64,000 nt of DNA from Choristoneura fumiferana (taxonomy: Eukaryota; Arthropoda; Insecta; Lepidoptera; Tortricidae). The notes below the pieces were generated by a model. The model saw only the letters and a list, made by a program, of their open reading frames with translations, searched no databases and was not told the DNA's origin. Shown here piece after piece: positions 1 to 9,429 of the stretch. The stretch spans positions 15,019,945 to 15,083,944 of the forward strand of contig NC_133478.1 of the NCBI RefSeq assembly GCF_025370935.1, written 5' to 3'. Each line of letters begins with the position of its first letter. The first letter of the stretch is position 1. The translations under genes were made by a program, and so were the position numbers.

Positions 1-84
1 CGGATTTGACCCAACAACCCTATGGAGGAGAAGCCATAGATCTTGATCTACGGCCTCTAGCTATGGCTGCCACTGGGTTACTGC

Positions 85-250
85 GAACATTGCATTTACC
101 ACGAGTTTTACGGTAAGAAAAACATTGTAAGAAAACATGCACAAACTGCAAAGCAATTCAATGGTCTGTGTGAAGTTGCCAATCGACACTGTGTACACTT
201 GCAAACAGCCCTAGCCGTCTTATTCTGAGAGGAGGCCTGTGTCCAGTAGG
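85..250 (+). mobile_element. Diverged tRNA-derived SINE body
   Basis: The stretch from the cattttaccacgag-like box through the 'gagaggaggcctgtg' box matches, in order, the body of the well-preserved SINE at 32907-33192 and 52080-52395. The tRNA-like head is scrambled or lost, so this is an old inactive copy. The first ~85 bases show nothing I can assign. Confidence 0.6.
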
Positions 251-360
251 AGATAAGTCACTCACGCTGTGACACAAAAGATTATTCTCATTTCACCAAG
301 CATACTTGCCGTTTCCGAATCTGCTAATAGTGTTCGTTCTCAGAATAATATTAACGAAAA

Positions 361-2010
361 TGTCCCTCCCTTTCAAGTTTCACGCCTGCCCCGCCCGAGC
401 CCTGTTTGAAACTCTTTAAGGTGCAAGCCAATTAGCTGAATTATTGAAGAGCCGAAGTTTTAGGTAAGTACAAGCTACCTTGTTAAAGATTAAGATCGGA
501 CTACTTATAGCACCTGATAAGTTTACCGCGTGCTGTGCGGCGTTTGGTTAGTGGTAAGTTGGTATATTCTATTTTTTCTAACATGAATCATATGACAGAT
601 GCCAAACTGACGGAACTAGAGTCTCTCCTACTGTTACGCAAACTATCGATACTTTTGCATGTACCTACCTAGTGCTAAAAGTGGCAATAGCATTATTTGT
701 TGGTTTAAACGTTACGCTATCGAACTGAAAGACTTGTTTTAATTTTTAAATATAATTTATTCAATACTTGGAGTGTCAATTTTGAACATGAAACTACCGT
801 GAGGCTCACTCATATTATATGATATTGTAACGGATATTCACGTCTAAAATCGAGTTTAGCTCGACAGTTTCGGGCTATTTCGTAGCCCTTCTTCACAGGA
901 GAACGCGACTCGGCGGCTGCCGCACACGCGCACTACGAACAGAGCAGAGCGGTGGCGCGTAGTGCCACAACACATAAGCCCATCTATCACCACCACCACA
1001 GTACACTGACGCGTTTCGAACTCAACCGGAGCTCATCTTTAGAGTAACACAACCGTACACCATGCTACCAGATGTTAGACTAGCAAACCAAAACAACAAA
1101 CAACACCAAAAAAAAAATTTTTTAGTCCCCAAGACGTATTCACTTTATTTTTATTTATCTTTAAAGTATAGAGTAGCTAGTATCAAATGAAATGGCGAGT
1201 AAACGAGGCACAATGCAAAATCGAACAAGGAAGACTCAAGGAAGGTTTCTACAAAATTAGTATCAGGGCCATTCCACGGGCCTTCAAATTTTATTTAGAT
1301 TAGTAATCGCCATTAATTCGCACTTTGTAACGTAATCAACTGTTTTAATACCCGTTTGACTACGGGTACGGTTTCGTAATTCGATTTGAGCGTTTGGCAT
1401 TCATTGGCCGAGTTTCGGTTCTCATGGTGTTGCGTTGGTTGGATTTATAAATTTAAGCTTGCGTACTTTTGGCGCGGGTCTCAGCATACGCCAACTCAAT
1501 CAACTAACTATTTATTTGTTTTAAAGCAACAAAAAATCTAATTTTGCAGTTAATCGGAAAATTAATCTGGTTTTCAGGGCTAAAATAAAGCGTTTTTTTA
1601 CTGGAGTCGTGTCTTCGGATTATTTTTTAATGGTGTCAACATCCCTATTGTTACTGTGTAAATTATGTATAACTAACTAACCCCTCAGTAACAAGATAGC
1701 AGTTGCTATTAATAGATACAGATCATTATAGTGTAACCACAACAAACATCTGCGACGTCAAGCTCCAGTAATCTAATTAACATAAGTTCAAAGTAAATCA
1801 GCGACTAATCCCACTGAATTAAACATTACAGGGACTAACTAGAGCTAACAGCCTTTACCTAACGCATTGAATTGAATACCCCTGTATAACCATTGTACTA
1901 TCTTTAAGTTTTCCTTCCCTGTTTAGGTTAGCTTGAAAAGACCCCTTTTAGGGATAAGTTCGCCTTTGTACTCTTTTGTTTTGTTGTTTTTTTTTGTATT
2001 ATTTTTGTAC
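361..2010. other. Gene-free stretch
   Basis: Apart from the hairpin block at 859-1042, I see AT-rich DNA with homopolymer runs, no ORF above 60 codons and no recognised repeat. A good splice-donor-like GTAAGT near 463 has no coding sequence in front of it. Confidence 0.5.
859..1042 (-). other. Two hairpin modules of the form GAWGA-stem-loop-CGAAAC
   Basis: On the minus strand 1042-1008 reads GATGA, then a stem GAGCTC / GAGTTC with a 5-nt loop, then CGAAACGCGTC. Further on, 897-859 reads GAAGA, stem GGGCTA / TAGCCC with a 5-nt loop, then CGAAAC. A third hairpin, CGAG-TTTAG-CTCG, overlaps the end. The block is GC-rich compared with its AT-rich surroundings and has no long ORF. The layout recalls the core of hammerhead-like motifs carried by some retroelements, but the CU of the CUGANGA core is missing, so activity is not claimed. 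Probably the remnant of a retroelement end. Confidence 0.4.
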
Positions 2011-2014
2011 CGTC

Positions 2015-2250
2015 AAAAAGCGCGAGTTCGAATATCTGGGGCACGTGTTGTGCCATGACAGGTATCAGCTGCTGCAGCTAATATTGATGGGCAAAATACA
2101 GGGAAAGCGGTGCCCTGGCAGGCGGAAGTAATCATGGCTGCGGAATATTAGGGAGAGGACCGGGATCAGCAGTGCAGATCAACTGTTCCGGATGGCTCAA
2201 GATAGGGAGAAATTTTCAGAGCTAACGGCCAACCTCCAGTAATGGAGTGG
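2015..2250 (+). pseudogene. LINE reverse-transcriptase C-terminal fragment, broken
   Basis: Forward translation gives a run with 'EYLGHVL', 'QLLQLILMGK', 'SWLRNIRE' and 'FSELTANLQ', the usual end of insect non-LTR retrotransposon ORF2 proteins downstream of the polymerase. An in-frame TAA near 2130 interrupts it (in the 'GRRKK-SW' region), and no upstream polymerase domain is present. It is a 5'-truncated dead copy. It abuts the BMC1-like repeat that begins near 2277. Confidence 0.75.
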
Positions 2251-2276
2251 CACTTTCAGAAGAAGAACTTGGCTTT

Positions 2277-2560
2277 TGCAGGTGGTAGGACCTTGTGCAA
2301 GGTCCGCCCGGATTGCTACCACCATCTTACTCGCTAATCCTGCCGTGAAGCAGCAGTGCTTGCACTGTTGTGTTTCGGCGTGGAGAGTAAGACAGCCGGT
2401 GAAATTACTGGCACTGGCAGGTATCCCATCTTAGGCCTCTAGGTTGGCAACGCATCTGCAATACCCCTGGTGTTGCAGATGTTTATGGGCGGTGGTGATC
2501 TCTTACCATCAGGAGACCCACTTGCTCGTTTGCCATCCAGTCGAATAAAAAAAAAAAGAA
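2277..2560 (+). mobile_element. BMC1-like LINE 3'-UTR/SINE repeat, poly(A)-ended
   Basis: Starts TTTTGCAGGTGGTAGG and ends at the box GTTTGCCATCCAGTCG followed by poly(A). Closely matching copies lie at 7150-7375 (minus), 21567-21788, 40635-40912 and 57179-57460. From memory its organisation resembles the 3' UTR of Bombyx BMC1-type LINEs; it could equally be a SINE that borrows that tail. No coding capacity. Confidence 0.75.
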
Positions 2561-2632
2561 GATTATTTTTGTGTTTTATGTACAATAAAGTATTTACATA
2601 CATACATACATATTACCTATTTCCATAACCTA

Positions 2633-2851
2633 CTTAACCAGAAAATTTTGGAAAACCCCCGTCATTGTCACTTCAAAGTTCAATAACTGAAAAACGGCTG
2701 AACCGATTTGATAAAACATGTAAACCTGCTTTCATATAAAAAAACTCATCCAAATCGGTTCACCCGTTTAAGAGCTACGGTGCCACAGACAGACACATAT
2801 AGCGGTCAAACTTATAACACCCCTCTTTTTGCGTCGGGGCTTAAAAAAACA
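2633..2851 (+). repeat. Dispersed repeat X, copy 1
   Basis: Shares an ordered set of boxes with 3520-3770: 'cacttcaaagttcaata', 'ggctgaaccgattt', 'aagagctacggtgccacag', a (CAGA)n tract and 'agcggtcaaacttataac'. A minus-oriented copy lies at 21482-21560 in copy A and, split by a BMC1-like insertion, at 40528-41090 in copy B. Non-coding, probably the 3' region of a LINE. Confidence 0.7.
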
Positions 2852-2955
2852 CCCAATGCGCAACTCGCGAACTGAGGGTTCCGAAAAAGAAGGGAGGAAA
2901 TAAATAATTCACGAGAAAATCTTTAGTTTTTTTTTTCACTACGACCAACTCACGC

Positions 2956-3034
2956 TTACCTGTCCTCTCCCAGAGGCACAAATTTGTACATAAATTCCTT
3001 TGATCCTGTTATCCTGGGAGATGACAGATTAATC
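2956..3034. mobile_element. Short foldback element (~80 bp)
   Basis: Inverted ends (acctgtcctctcccag ... ctgggagatgacagatt) enclose a short core. Related copies sit at 30317-30398 and 49546-49617; in the last, one arm has lost its ctcccaga box. It is too small to encode anything. Confidence 0.65.
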
Positions 3035-3156
3035 GATTTTTATTATTTGTTAATGCGCTATAATTACCTTTTCATCACACTTGCTCGTAAACAGTGTCGT
3101 AACATGCAGGCTACCTTAGTTGCAACCCCCCAAATAAAACCCTCGACCTTAATGTG

Positions 3157-3241
3157 CTTGTCATGAAACCCATGGTCGGTAAATGAGTCATTGCGCATAC
3201 ACATTTTCTTGTCATGAAGCCCAAGGTCGGTAAATGGGCTA
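3157..3241. repeat. Two-unit direct repeat, ~54-bp spacing
   Basis: A ~31-bp box beginning cttgtcatgaa and ending ggtcggtaaatg occurs at 3157 and again at 3211 with two or three mismatches. Function unknown. Confidence 0.6.
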
Positions 3242-3306
3242 ATATTTGGAAGAATTATATTTTTTCTTTCACAATTATAAAATTTTACTTGCAAATGTGA
3301 TGAAAA

Positions 3307-3435
3307 ACATTGTATGTCGCACGGGCGGTACTAGAATTACGAACATCGACTCATTAAAGCCCTCAGTCTTCGACTTCGGGCTTCTAATAGACTCTCGTTC
3401 GTAATTCCTTATTTACCGCCCTTAAGACACAATGT
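3307..3435. mobile_element. MITE-like inverted-repeat element (129 bp)
   Basis: The left arm (acattgt...gggcggta...gaattacgaac...aagccc) is mirrored by the right arm ending cccttaagacacaatgt, with a small loop around 'cttcgacttcg'. This is a foldback transposable element; no target duplication was pinned down. Confidence 0.7.
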
Positions 3436-3519
3436 ACTATTCACTTTCAGTTTTAGGTTTGTGTTAAAAGGTATGCAGATAGAATTATTTGTCACGTTTT
3501 TGTTTGGTTAAATAACATA

Positions 3520-3770
3520 ACCTAGCCAACAAAAAGTTGCTAAACCCCCACCTTTGTCACTTCAAAGTTCAATATCTCAAAAATGGCTTAACCGATTTTG
3601 ATAAAACATGTCTAAGAACCATCGCTAGAAAACCTGCTTTCAATAAAAAAACCGCATTTAAATCGGTCCACCCGTTTAAGAGCTACGGTGCCACAGACAG
3701 ACAGACACAGACACACAAACACACATAGCGGTCAAACTTATAACATCAAGGGATTTGCATCGGGGGTTAA
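3520..3770 (+). repeat. Dispersed repeat X, copy 2 (longer)
   Basis: Same box order as 2633-2851, but includes 'aacatgtctaagaaccatc', missing from copy 1, and a longer CAGACA microsatellite. The 63-codon ORF across it is incidental. Confidence 0.7.
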
Positions 3771-3884
3771 AAATGAGTCAATAACAAGCAAGACTAACAT
3801 GAAACGAACCTCTTGACACTAATGCCATCTAGTGATATTTAAAAAAAAACTCTTCAGATAGCGCCATAAATAAATACAATCGAT

Positions 3885-4015
3885 ATGTAAGGTAAACGTC
3901 CGAGTGCTCGTCACGCCAATGCCCAATAGACGACACCCTGCCGTCATTTCTATTGCTAATGACATAAGATTAAACCAGCACGTAAACGTTAACCGCAGGT
4001 AAACTCGCACGTTTA
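3885..4015. repeat. Dispersed repeat with 'gtgctcgtcacgc' box
   Basis: The segment around 3900-3970 recurs at 5160-5237 (same strand) and 16555-16642 (opposite strand), sharing 'gctcgtcacgc', 'atgcccaat', 'acaccctgc' and 'tgacataagatt'. Copy ends are ill-defined. Confidence 0.6.
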
Positions 4016-4119
4016 CCTTATTTGTTTTATGTTACTGTTTGACACGAGTGTTTACGTGAATAACCAAAGAAGCAATTTTTTTTTTTTTTAGTAAAACCAG
4101 AAGTATTTAAGTACTTCGT

Positions 4120-4412
4120 TTTTCTTTTTTTACAAGCTTTTATTTAGTTTCACCTGACCCGTTGTCTGTCTGAAATCAAATCTTGTATGTTAAATTCGAC
4201 CAACTTCCAGTAGTTAGATTGACTTGGTATAAATACTTATGTAAATTGCGTGACAATATAATAATGTGGTAGTGACATCTTAGTAGTCCTGCACAGTACG
4301 GAACTCTTCAACGGTTAATGGCATCGACTTGAAATTTGGCATGCAAATGTAGTTTGAGTGACAATACAAGTACAGTCAACAAAAAGTGCAGTCAGCAAAA
4401 AAAACTTGTATT
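4120..4412 (+). repeat. Dispersed repeat Y
   Basis: Opens with 'caagcttttattta' and ends with 'aagtgcagtcagc'; internal boxes 'gtagtgacatc', 'ggaactcttcaacgg', 'atggcatcgacttgaaat' and 'gtgacaatacaagtacagt'. Copies: 19265-19495, 33995-34255, 38305-38540, 53278-53530. Non-coding; likely a retroelement end. Confidence 0.7.
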
Positions 4413-4448
4413 AAAAATTATTTTTTTACCAAAAACTTATTTAGGCTC

Positions 4449-4665
4449 TTTTTTTTTTTTTTTTTTTTATGGTATAGGGGGCAAACGAGCAGGCGGATCG
4501 CCTGATGGTAAGCGATTACCGTCGCCCATGGACACCTGCAACACCAGAAGAGTCACAAGTGCGTTGCCGGCCTTTAAGGTAGGAGTACGCTCTTTTCTTG
4601 AAAACTTGAAGGTCATAGCGGTCCGGGAATACCGCAGGCGATAGCTCTTTCCAGAGTTTTGCTAG
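4449..4665 (-). mobile_element. Poly(A)-ended SINE, second family
   Basis: Read on the minus strand it ends in an 18-base poly(A) (T run on plus). Boxes 'caaacgagcaggcggatcgc', 'ctgatggtaagcgattacc', 'gcaacaccag' and 'gcgttgccggcctttaa' occur in the order I know from common lepidopteran SINEs. More worn relatives lie at 13390-13530, 30488-30720 and 49640-49880. The 102-codon ORF across it is not a gene. Confidence 0.75.
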
Positions 4666-4669
4666 TATA

Positions 4670-6300
4670 TTTGAGCTGATTATTGTCCCTACCTAGATTA
4701 GTTCACGACGCGCCCTCCTACCGCCATGATTGTGTTGGCTCCTCAAGATGCGGGGTCTTTATTATTTACACGCCGGCTGTTGACAGTGTGCCGAGGTACG
4801 GTTCCGATAGGAAAGATTAATGGAATAACGTTCATCTATTAATAGTTTGTTGTTTAATACTAGGAAAATACTGCTATGCTGCGGTTGTAGGGAATTATTG
4901 GAAGGGCTTGGATGTGTGATGTATGTACTCAAAGAGGGTAGCTTTAAGCACATCATATGCCGTGTCACTGAAGCTCTGTCATGTACGTCAGTCCGGTGAA
5001 TAAAGCGATTAAGAACATATTTCCGTAGTTTGGCTGTACCTGGATACCCTGAAGCTGTCAAGATAGCGTGAACATAACAGGTTGAATAGAACTTGCGGCA
5101 TTTTGCTGCTTTCTTGAGCTTATTTTCATTGGTTACCTATATTTTTTATGACTAAAGTTAAAGTTCCGCGTGCTCGTCACGCTTATGCCCAATGGACACC
5201 CTGCTGTCATCTCTTTTGCTATGACATAAGATTGAAGATGCCAATTATTGGGACAGTGACGAACACAGATACGTTTTTATAACCTAGAATATTGTAGTCG
5301 TCAAGTGGCACCGTAGTTGTAAAATGTGTGTTTTTAAAATTCTCTCGGATTCGATTTGTAGCATTCGAACATGGCGGACGTAAACAATATCTAATTTTGC
5401 TATTTCTGTTTCTTTGGCTAGTTGAAGTATAATTTTGATAGTGTTTTATGCAGTGATTAACCTTTACAGTGAACAGTGATCCTAAAATTCAATATTGCTC
5501 TCGTGTCTGACATTTTTTAATGCGCAAGTTGTCTCCACGTGGTTTCTGGAATTTTACTATCAAGTTGCAAAAACTACAATCACCGTACAACGTCCCTCTC
5601 AAAGAGAGTTTACCTTGACACTGGCGGAATTGTCCTACTAATTAGGACAGAAAAGCCATATTTTAAAAGGGAAGGAAGAAGAAATTCCCTCGTTGTCTTA
5701 AAATTAAAAATGACACTCAAACGCGCCTTCAGAACGCCACCTTAACTTCAAAATATGAATGGTGCCCGATGAAGTAGCGCCGTATGAATATGAGACCGCG
5801 CCTGAACGCTGTAAACCGCGGTTTTATCCCCTTGCCACCTCTTAGCTTCAACCATTTGTTATCTGTAATATTACCGCATTCGTGCACACTTTTTTGTTTT
5901 AAGATCATCAAGACTTCTATCTAAAATTGGCTTGATAAGACAAGACAGTAACTGAACACAACTACAATAATGTACAATAGAAAGCGTTGCTTCAGTGTTA
6001 AATTACTCTCGTATACTGGTCCGTAGCTGTTCGCATTAAAAAGTAATTAAAGAAATGGTTACAAATGTATGGATACACTGAAAAAAATAAAAGATTTGCT
6101 AACAGTAACAAAAAAAATGGTTGCTTGTAACATAACTTTTTATTTTATTTTCTTTTTTATTTATAAGTCAACAAAAAAATTACAGCATTACAGTTAAAAC
6201 CAATGCGCTGTAAAATTCAATGTAAGTATACAAAACAAAAAGACATATAAAAACACAAAAAATTACATACAAAAAAAAATTATTAGGGATTTTTGAAAGT
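4670..6300. other. Gene-free stretch
   Basis: Contains a copy of the 'gctcgtcacgc' repeat (5160-5237) and otherwise unassigned AT-rich DNA. Short ORFs at 4762-5061 (minus), 5539-5745 (plus) and 5729-5911 (minus) show no domain, splice context or signal peptide. Confidence 0.5.
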
Positions 6301-6308
6301 AGTCTTCG

Positions 6309-6704
6309 TCGCTACTCTAAAACGACGGAACACCACACCCTCTGGACACAAGTCGGAGCGCAGAACATCTGCTGGTGCTTGGCAGGCACTTGGAGTGTAA
6401 ATGAGCTGAAATTGTTAGCCCTTTGAGACTCGAGCGGGAGGATGGGCAGCTCTAAATGGGCTCCGTGTAACCGGGCCTTTACTGCCTCCGGTGTCGTCTT
6501 CTTGTCCAACCAAGACAGGTAGATGTCCACCATCGGTACTGCAGCTTGAATACAAGACGACGCTGCAGGAACGGTCCTACGCTGATTGCGATTGCGCTTT
6601 AGACGGCGTTTTCGATTTACCACCGGAGTGAAGCCATCATCATGATCAACAACATCATCATCATCATCATGCGCAACAACTTTCGGCGCATGGTGATCGG
6701 TGGC
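6309..6704 (-). pseudogene. Probable LINE ORF1 C-terminal fragment
   Basis: The minus-strand reading frame runs from a stop near 6705 to the stop at 6312. It has an Asp-rich run with His (AHDDDDDVVDHDDGF), a basic patch NRKRRLKRNRNQRR, and an end with 'NNFSSFTLQVP' before a final Val-rich strand. This pattern resembles the region after the basic linker in insect LINE ORF1 proteins, but no zinc knuckle or complete domain is present. The long frame uses a GTG, not ATG, so no independent start is supported. A host low-complexity gene is the less likely alternative. Confidence 0.45.
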
Positions 6705-6883
6705 CGCAGGCTACTCCTTCGCTCCCTTTGCAGAATTCAGGGGGCGCGGGCGGCACCTTAGCTATCCTTTTGCCCCCGAGATGAATTGGGAGCAACAGGA
6801 GCTAGCGTAGGCGACACGGAACTTGAGTGACTACAAAACTAAGGCCAACTAGTAGGTATGTAGTTACGTTAAGTAGGTGATGT

Positions 6884-7097
6884 TAGTGTTGTGAAAAACG
6901 CTCATTTCGAGGCTTAAAGACTCGAACCCTAAAGACTCTCGAGGCTTAACGACTCAAAGGCCGCAAACACGGTTTCTTGCATCCATACGCGTAAAATAAG
7001 CCAATTTAATTGTCAAATATAGTCGAGTCTTTAAGACTCTGGAGTCTTAAGGGCTCGAGTCTTTAAGCCTCGAAAATGAGCGTTATCCACAACTCTA
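6884..7097. mobile_element. hAT-type MITE with 8-bp target duplication
   Basis: Ends TAGTGTTGTG and CCACAACTCTA are inverted repeats that continue inward through 'aacgctcatt' and 'gaggcttaaagactcga'. The direct repeat GGTGATGT flanks it at 6876-6883 and 7098-7105. An 8-bp duplication and a TAGNGTTG end are hallmarks of the hAT superfamily. No transposase; moved in trans. Confidence 0.85.
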
Positions 7098-7149
7098 GGT
7101 GATGTCTTACAAAATCAGTTTTGCAATATATTGGCAAATTGCATTGGTA

Positions 7150-7375
7150 AGAGATCACCACCGCCCATAAAAATCTGCAACACCAGGGGTATTGCAGATG
7201 CGTTGCCAACCTAGAGGCCTAAGATGGGATACCTCAAGTGCCAGTAATTTCACCCGTTGTCTTACTCTCCACGTCGAAACACAACAGTGCAAGCACTGCT
7301 GCTTCACGGCAGGATTAGCGAGCAAGATGGTGGTAGCAATCCGGGCGGACCTTGCACAAGGTCCTACCAGCTGCA
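7150..7375 (-). mobile_element. BMC1-like repeat, 3'-truncated
   Basis: Reverse-strand copy of the 2277-2560 family, from TTTTGCAG near 7375 to 'gatctcttacca' near 7150; the poly(A) tail is missing. The 80-84 codon ORFs on both strands are products of the repeat. Confidence 0.75.
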
Positions 7376-7732
7376 AAATACCTATGAAGTTGACCCAAAT
7401 AATCTGCACCGTAAAGCAACATAATGGAAGATAGATGTTTTACTTGGGGTGTATTTTACTTAATGCTACGAAGTATGATTGCTACTTGGTTTAAGACTCC
7501 ATTTATATGCACTAAACAAAAATAACATTAAATATAAAAATAAAACAAACAATTTGGTTCCTGTCTACTTACACATAATAAGTGCCGAATAGAGTGAAAT
7601 GGGCTCCACTCAGCATAGTGAAGGCGCGAGCTGCAACGCTTTTTTATCCGGGTACCCAGTTCTGGATAATTTCTCCATTTTAGTTAAGCCGTCATTCGAC
7701 TATGTGGGTCACCTAGTTTTATTAAATGAAAC

Positions 7733-7860
7733 ACACAACACACACAAACATCACGCCTGTAGTCCCAAATGGGGAAGGCAGAGCACACGAAACGTTACCG
7801 CTTCGGAGCCACTTTTAGCAATTTTAAGTTTTAAGTTTGACAAAAACGGTACAATACACG
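7733..7860 (+). repeat. Dispersed repeat Z, copy 1
   Basis: Shares 'tcccaaatgg', 'ggcagagcacacg', 'aacgttaccgcttcggagcc' and 'aagtttgacaaaaacggt' with 15312-15550. Likely a LINE 3' region; the 98-codon ORF over it lacks other support. Confidence 0.6.
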
Positions 7861-8124
7861 GTAGGTATACTGTCAGTAAAGCTTTTGGGGGTTAGTAGTT
7901 AATTTACAACTTTAACGTAAGTATCACTTTAAAAAAGGTGCTAAGGCGAGCATAGCCAAGTCTCAGCGCGAATGCACGTGCGCGTTTTACGGGGATTGCT
8001 TTCAACAAAGACTGTTTTTCGCCTAAAACACAATAATGGAACTGGAAAATATCTACCTAAGCTTTACAGCGTAAGTGGATCTTATACTCGTGAATATTAT
8101 AATCCGCAAAGAGACTATCCAACA

Positions 8125-8375
8125 TAGAAAATCATCGACATAGCTCAGAGAATTAGCAAGTTGAAGTTGCAGAGGGCTGGCCAAATCTGTCGAAGAACCG
8201 ACTACCGTTGGAGTAGGTAAACGAGTTCTTGAGTGGAGACCGCGTCACGGTAAACGTAACTCAAAGGCTGCTGGTAGAAGTTACATGCGTCAGCCGAAGA
8301 CAGGGCGCAATGGGGGAGGCTTATATGTTCAGTAGTAGACTACTATGCTGATGATGAAATAGTGGTGATGATGAT
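8125..8375 (+). pseudogene. RTE-like LINE 3' fragment
   Basis: Translation gives 'ISKLKLQRAGQICRRTDYRW' and, after frameshifts and stops, 'LEWRPR'-like text, then a 3' end with repeated TGATGA. It is the same family as the intact-looking insertion at 52411-52661 but heavily mutated. Confidence 0.65.
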
Positions 8376-8456
8376 AGTGATAATGTTTATAATCCGATAC
8401 TTCTATGTTAAGGTTGTAACATAATGTTACACGACATGTTAGTTATTTGTAAAGAC

Positions 8457-8617
8457 GTAATAACCTAGTGGTGTGACTTAAGGCCTGTCAAGCAGAGGAT
8501 CATGATTTCAGACCCGGGCTTGCATCACTGAGTATTAAAGCAGTCACGTGCAAAATTGCATTTGAAATTTATAACCAGCTTAAGCTTGTTGGAAAAGGTC
8601 GTCAGGGTTTCTTCATG
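8457..8617 (+). mobile_element. Diverged pol III SINE (head half)
   Basis: The order 'cctagtggtgtgac', 'tgtcaagcagagg', 'cagacccgggcttgca' and 'gcatttgaaattta' follows the SINE at 32907-33192. Both A-box and B-box analogues are mutated. Confidence 0.6.
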
Positions 8618-8997
8618 ATATTTTACGACGTTTGCATGCAGGTGTCTGCAGATATATACACACAGCTGCAAAGCGATTCATGACAGCAGTAAAATATAAG
8701 TCAACAATTGTATGTAAATTCTTTATTGCACATACCTATACTAGGCACCCCGAGAGAATTAAAAAGGCATCAAACTATTTCCAAATAAGGGACCTCTGCC
8801 CAACAACAACAATACACAACAACAACAACAATTGTTACCGTATTATCTGAGTAATAATTTTATTTAAACAAATAGGGATAAAAATTCTTCTATTTTTTAC
8901 ATTTTATTTCAAAAGGGATTAAAGGGCTAGTGAGTAGCCGCTAGTCTGATTATCATCAACATCTTGGCCTATACTTCCAACTGTAGAGCACGAGCTC

Positions 8998-9204
8998 CTC
9001 TGAGAATGAGAGGGCTTGGGTTTTTATTCCCCCGCCAGTGTGGATTAGGAACTTCACACACACAATTTAATTTCTTCACAGGTTCATAATGTATAATTTA
9101 AATGTAATTTTGCATATAAATTTCGAACAACTCAGAGGTGCGAGTTTGGATTCGAACCCTCAATCCTTTGCTTGAGAGTCCATAGGTCAAACCACAAGGC
9201 TAAA
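8998..9204 (-). mobile_element. Diverged pol III SINE
   Basis: Reverse-strand copy. On plus it runs from 'gagagggcttggg' through 'ggaacttcacacac', 'tttcgaacaactcagaggtgcga', 'gattcgaaccct' (B box) and 'aggtcaaaccacaaggcta' (A box). Confidence 0.7.
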
Positions 9205-9231
9205 CGACTTTATAAATACTCAATTATCACA

Positions 9232-9361
9232 GTAAGGGACACCGAGGAGTGTTGTGACAACGTCGATTTTTTCCCTTTTTTAGTTCAAGTTAATTAGGTT
9301 CCCAAAAATAGACGATGTCACAACTCTCCCCCTGTCACAACTCTCCTCGGTGTCCCCTGAT
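9232..9361. mobile_element. MITE-like foldback element (~130 bp)
   Basis: The left arm 'gggacaccgaggagtgttgt' pairs with a right arm 'acaactctcctcggtgtccc'. The right arm carries an internal duplication of the 'gtcacaactctcc' box. No clear target duplication. Confidence 0.7.
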
Positions 9362-9429
9362 GAGTAAATTAAAAAAAAATACAAACAGACGAACGTAGAA
9401 CCTGCTTTTTTGAAGTCGGTTAAAAATAA

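Noticed and set aside
1008..1042. A functional hammerhead ribozyme
   Set aside because: The GA...GAAA arrangement and stem are present, but the invariant CU of the CUGANGA box is missing, so it is reported only as a hammerhead-like remnant.
4336..4644. 102-aa ORF with poly-Phe
   Set aside because: Covers the end of repeat Y and the poly(T) of a reversed SINE.
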